From Ophiobolus disseminans (Eukaryota; Ascomycota; Dothideomycetes; Pleosporales; Phaeosphaeriaceae), in the NCBI GenBank assembly GCA_010093685.1, contig MU006237.1, positions 124,001-188,000 on the forward strand: a DNA stretch of 64,000 bases, written 5' to 3'. Under the pieces are notes generated by a model, which worked only from the letters and a program-made list of their open reading frames with translations, ran no database searches and had not been told where the DNA came from. Shown here in pieces: positions 61,487 through 64,000 of this stretch; positions within the stretch are counted from its first letter, which is position 1, and every line of letters begins with the position of its first letter. A program made the translations under genes and the position numbers.

Positions 61487-61785
61487 ATGACTCAAAGCCC
61501 ACCTCTTCCTCAGCCTACCAACTCCACCAATCCCGATGCAGTTCGGTCTCGGACGCCCGATTATCATTCGTAAGTGCTTCTAGAATACTTCAAAAAGCTT
61601 TACACTGACTACTTACCAGGGTCGTTGCAGATTGCGCTTGCTCGACTATGTCGGATGGATACTGCCACCCAATCGATGTTGCTACTGCTCTAAGTCACGG
61701 TGTACCGTCCAAGCTACCGCAGGACAGTGCAGCCATGAGCAAAGATCTGATGGGCGTTGGTTCGCAATTCGAAAAGCATATCTAG
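61487..61785 (+). CDS. Small two-exon protein ending DLMGVGSQFEKHI
   Basis: Exons 61487-61569 and 61620-61785 encode 82 residues. Intron 50 nt, GTAAGT donor, CACTGACTAC branch, CTTACCAG acceptor, phase 2. Another AG eight to ten bases on opens a different frame; the chosen frame is supported by its end, MSKDLMGVGSQFEKHI, which matches DLQGVGSQFNQ of the gene at 33348-33687. The start is MTQSPPLPQPTNSTNPDAVR, with an NSTN motif shared with other small genes, and a short cysteine-containing centre (CACSTMSDGYCHP). No signal peptide or named domain. The upstream region carries a 21-bp direct repeat with CCAAT-type cores. Confidence 0.65.
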
Positions 61786-62097
61786 ACGTCAGGAGAAAGT
61801 GACGATGCAAAGTGCAGTTGCTGTCTGGTTCATCAAGGATCCTGGTTAGCGTGATCGCTTAGCTACCGGTGGATGTGGGGTTAGCGTACGGAGTACCGGT
61901 ACTAGCCGGCAGATTAGAGATCACACCGCTGCTATTCTGCGTTTTTACAGTCAAATGCTACTTATGCCGCGCATCTCCCTTCTTTGGTTGTGACAGCTTG
62001 TAGGTAAACTCTACCAACCAGACAGCTATTTCGTCTTGCAGCACTATTGCAGACCTCTACCTGTACCCTGGCCAATCGGGTTATCTTTTTCCAGGTC
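61786..62097. other. Intergenic region and leader of the F-box-type gene
   Basis: No separate gene. An acceptor-like TTTTTCCAG ends just before the chosen ATG at 62098, so a 5' UTR intron or short first exon is possible; an in-frame extension to 62047 exists. Confidence 0.45.
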
Positions 62098-63759
62098 ATG
62101 GAGCATTTCCCACAGGAACTGATTGACCATCTCTGCGGGTACCTCGGAGCAGAAGATGTACGGAACGCTTACTATGTCTCGGTCAAGTTTCGCAAAGCTG
62201 CAGAAGATCATGCCGGAACGTATAGGGACGCTATCTGGCTATTGATTGATGAGGTTTCCGTGTACAAGCAGCGCAGCATCGAGTACTATTCTGGTTTTCG
62301 GCTTCGATATCTTCAAGAGGTGCTATTGTGCTTCCAGATGCCACGTTACTCCAATGGCAAGGACTACGGTTGTCGCGAAAACATCGACGAACAGCGTGAA
62401 AAAGACGAATTCTTCACCTGCCAACTGCAAGCTCTTTGGACAACACTTCGAATGGTAGAGGGTCATGCAGGCGAGAGAAATCGAGGTAGCTATCGACTTA
62501 CGATAGTGTGCCCGTTCCAAAAGATCGCCGAGAACACGGATGACTGTCTCCACCGTGAACACGCTCAGTGGCGGACACACCTCTTGAGGCCCGAAACTCT
62601 GCCCATTCTTGAGTCGGTTACCTCATTTTGTATCGAAGATGACTATAAGAGCTTTTCCGAGCTTGATTATCGGATTCTTGTCGACCTGACTACGCGGTTC
62701 CCGAACCTGAAAGATCTCACGTGCCGCCTTGGAGCAGACGAGTGGACTCCGAGCTTGATGGATGAGCAAGCTCACTGCTTCATCTGGGAGTATGACGGCC
62801 CCCGGAGAGATTCAAGGCATGATTTTGGTAGAGCAATCATATCTGCGAAGATACCCCCAAACCTTCGGCGAGTCGAGCTAGACTTCATAAGTAGTCAAGC
62901 TATGGATGCAGCCGACTACATCGATCATCGAACATCCATGCCGAACCTAGTCAGCCCAGCATTACACGACCCTTTCAGCACCAGCCTTAGGATACTATCT
63001 TATCATCTTGTGAAACTCACACTTCGCGCGCAACTAGACAAGACTCTGTTTTGGCCCGAGGATCAGTCGACACCGGCATGGCCCAATCTGCAAAGACTTT
63101 CTGTCATGTTCCATATGGTGTCGCCGTCAGGAGTTTGGTATTTTGAAGGACCGAGGGGCGAAGGCGGAGATCTGACTGGTTATGAGCTTGATGCATCTGC
63201 ATACCCACCGCTTGAAACCACCGAGGAAGACAAACGTTACGATGGCAATGACCTTACCAACCATAGATCTTTTCAAGACACGTACTGCTTCTGGTTTCGC
63301 ATATCGCCAAATGACGATATCTTGGGACCGTTTCTCGCGAGCTTCGCCAAAGCAGCAGCGAATATGCCCAAGTTGGAGCAAGCCGTCTTGTGGTCGCCTC
63401 TCAGGTGGGATATCGATGGTGGCCAGCCTGATGAACGTGAGCCGTTCGATTACTTCGACCCTCCCGAACACTATTATGAAAACGGCCTTGCGTGGGGACT
63501 GGCCTACAACTCCCCCGGTATGGCTGAGGCGTTCAGCACGAAGCCAGGAGAAGCAAATTGCGCCGCACGCCAGATGTGGTGGAAGGTTGGAGAGTGGCGT
63601 CCGAATCCGGAGATACATGATCTTTTCCAGAAGATTGGTCGTGGAAAGCATGGTAATACATTGAAGGAATACTGGGAGGATGAGAAGTTCGGCCAGGATT
63701 TGGTGGATCGCGATATTTTTGAGTGTTGGACGCCAGGGAATGATTTCCCTACTATGTAG
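62098..63759 (+). CDS. F-box-type hypothetical protein
   Basis: A single exon of 553 residues. The start at 62098 (MEHFPQELIDHLCGYLGAED) begins directly with an F-box pattern: FPxELIDxLCGYL, then VRNAYYVSVKFRKAA. The remainder is a long alpha/beta region with spaced hydrophobics (LRRVELDFISSQ, LVKLTLRAQL, LQRLSVMFHMV), in keeping with degenerate leucine-rich repeats seen in fungal F-box proteins. The C-terminus is tryptophan-rich (RQMWWKVGEWRPNPE; ECWTPGNDF). No signal peptide or membrane segment. Such genes are numerous and variable in dothideomycetes; substrate unknown. The window ends 241 bp after its stop. Confidence 0.75.
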   Translation: MEHFPQELIDHLCGYLGAEDVRNAYYVSVKFRKAAEDHAGTYRDAIWLLIDEVSVYKQRSIEYYSGFRLRYLQEVLLCFQMPRYSNGKDYGCRENIDEQREKDEFFTCQLQALWTTLRMVEGHAGERNRGSYRLTIVCPFQKIAENTDDCLHREHAQWRTHLLRPETLPILESVTSFCIEDDYKSFSELDYRILVDLTTRFPNLKDLTCRLGADEWTPSLMDEQAHCFIWEYDGPRRDSRHDFGRAIISAKIPPNLRRVELDFISSQAMDAADYIDHRTSMPNLVSPALHDPFSTSLRILSYHLVKLTLRAQLDKTLFWPEDQSTPAWPNLQRLSVMFHMVSPSGVWYFEGPRGEGGDLTGYELDASAYPPLETTEEDKRYDGNDLTNHRSFQDTYCFWFRISPNDDILGPFLASFAKAAANMPKLEQAVLWSPLRWDIDGGQPDEREPFDYFDPPEHYYENGLAWGLAYNSPGMAEAFSTKPGEANCAARQMWWKVGEWRPNPEIHDLFQKIGRGKHGNTLKEYWEDEKFGQDLVDRDIFECWTPGNDFPTM

Positions 63760-64000
63760 TACTGAAGCCGACAAAGTGTCCTCAATAGACCCTATATCTT
63801 CAGTATCTCGCGATAACATGCAGCATTCTGATTCTTAGTAGTGCTATCCTACTATATATGCGCGTGGTTAGTCCTGCAGTCTGTTGGTGCCGCGCCCAAT
63901 CATGAGCGCGCACTAAGGCAAGAGGCAGCACCCGCCCTGTCTGCCCTGTTCATGTTGCCACTTAATAGTGGGGTTGGATGTACCGTGGTATTGCCAGTTG
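63760..64000. other. 3' flank to the window end
   Basis: No gene or RNA recognised. Confidence 0.5.

Noticed and set aside
61628..61801. Alternative second exon of the 61487 gene using the next CAG (cysteine-rich ending RKAYLDVRRK).
   Set aside because: The other frame ends in DLMGVGSQF, matching an independent gene at 33348-33687; this is unlikely by chance.
1..64000. CRISPR arrays, rRNA genes, full insertion sequences, LTR retrotransposons or a secondary-metabolite cluster.
   Set aside because: None was found: no regularly spaced repeats, no rRNA cores, no intact transposase or reverse transcriptase, and no PKS/NRPS-type modules.

Overview
The window is nuclear DNA of a filamentous ascomycete, most likely a dothideomycete such as a member of the Pleosporales. 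The grounds are short introns (about 40-310 nt) with GT..AG ends and CTAAC-type branch sites, long serine/alanine-rich fungal proteins, and the particular families present. No plastid, mitochondrial or bacterial sequence was seen.

Layout. (1) 0.4-7.1 kb, + strand: a GRAM/VASt sterol-transfer protein of the Lam/Ysp type, then an Acinus-like SAP-RRM-RSB protein. (2) 7.1-15.4 kb: a decayed accessory region with coding relics, one F-box-like gene, a tRNA-Ser(GCU)-like gene whose 5' side is abnormal, and a broken SNF2-helicase-like pseudogene. (3) 15.5-24.9 kb: ALG5 (dolichyl-phosphate glucosyltransferase), an F-box gene, a kelch-repeat gene and a CaiB/BaiF-family CoA-transferase, separated by repeat-bearing spacers. 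(4) 24.9-36.9 kb: no long open frame, but a series of small intron-containing genes for proteins of about 50-160 residues, rebuilt here from splice signals and phase. (5) 37.0-60.8 kb: a dense conserved block with an alpha/beta hydrolase, a RING/RS-rich protein, pyrroline-5-carboxylate reductase, CTD-kinase subunit Ctk3, mitochondrial ribosomal protein bL12m and an intronless 14.7-kb gene for the ribosome-assembly ATPase midasin (MDN1). (6) 60.8-64 kb: another small two-exon gene with a repeated CCAAT-type upstream region, and an F-box-type gene.

How the genes relate. The conserved genes are housekeeping and do not form a pathway cluster. Several pairs are divergent with short shared upstream regions: bL12m/MDN1 (197 bp), P5CR/CTK3 (369 bp) and hydrolase/RING (513 bp). 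bL12m and MDN1 both serve ribosomes, but in different compartments.

The most unusual content is the set of small genes in the supposedly empty regions. Two of them, 28 kb apart (33.3-33.7 kb, - strand; 61.5-61.8 kb, + strand), end in the same motif, DLxGVGSQF. Their DNA differences there are largely synonymous, which points to a conserved, apparently undescribed small-protein family. Others share an STN-type serine/threonine/asparagine motif and TATA boxes about 80-130 bp upstream. Function cannot be read from sequence. All gene models were made by eye, without alignment or expression data.
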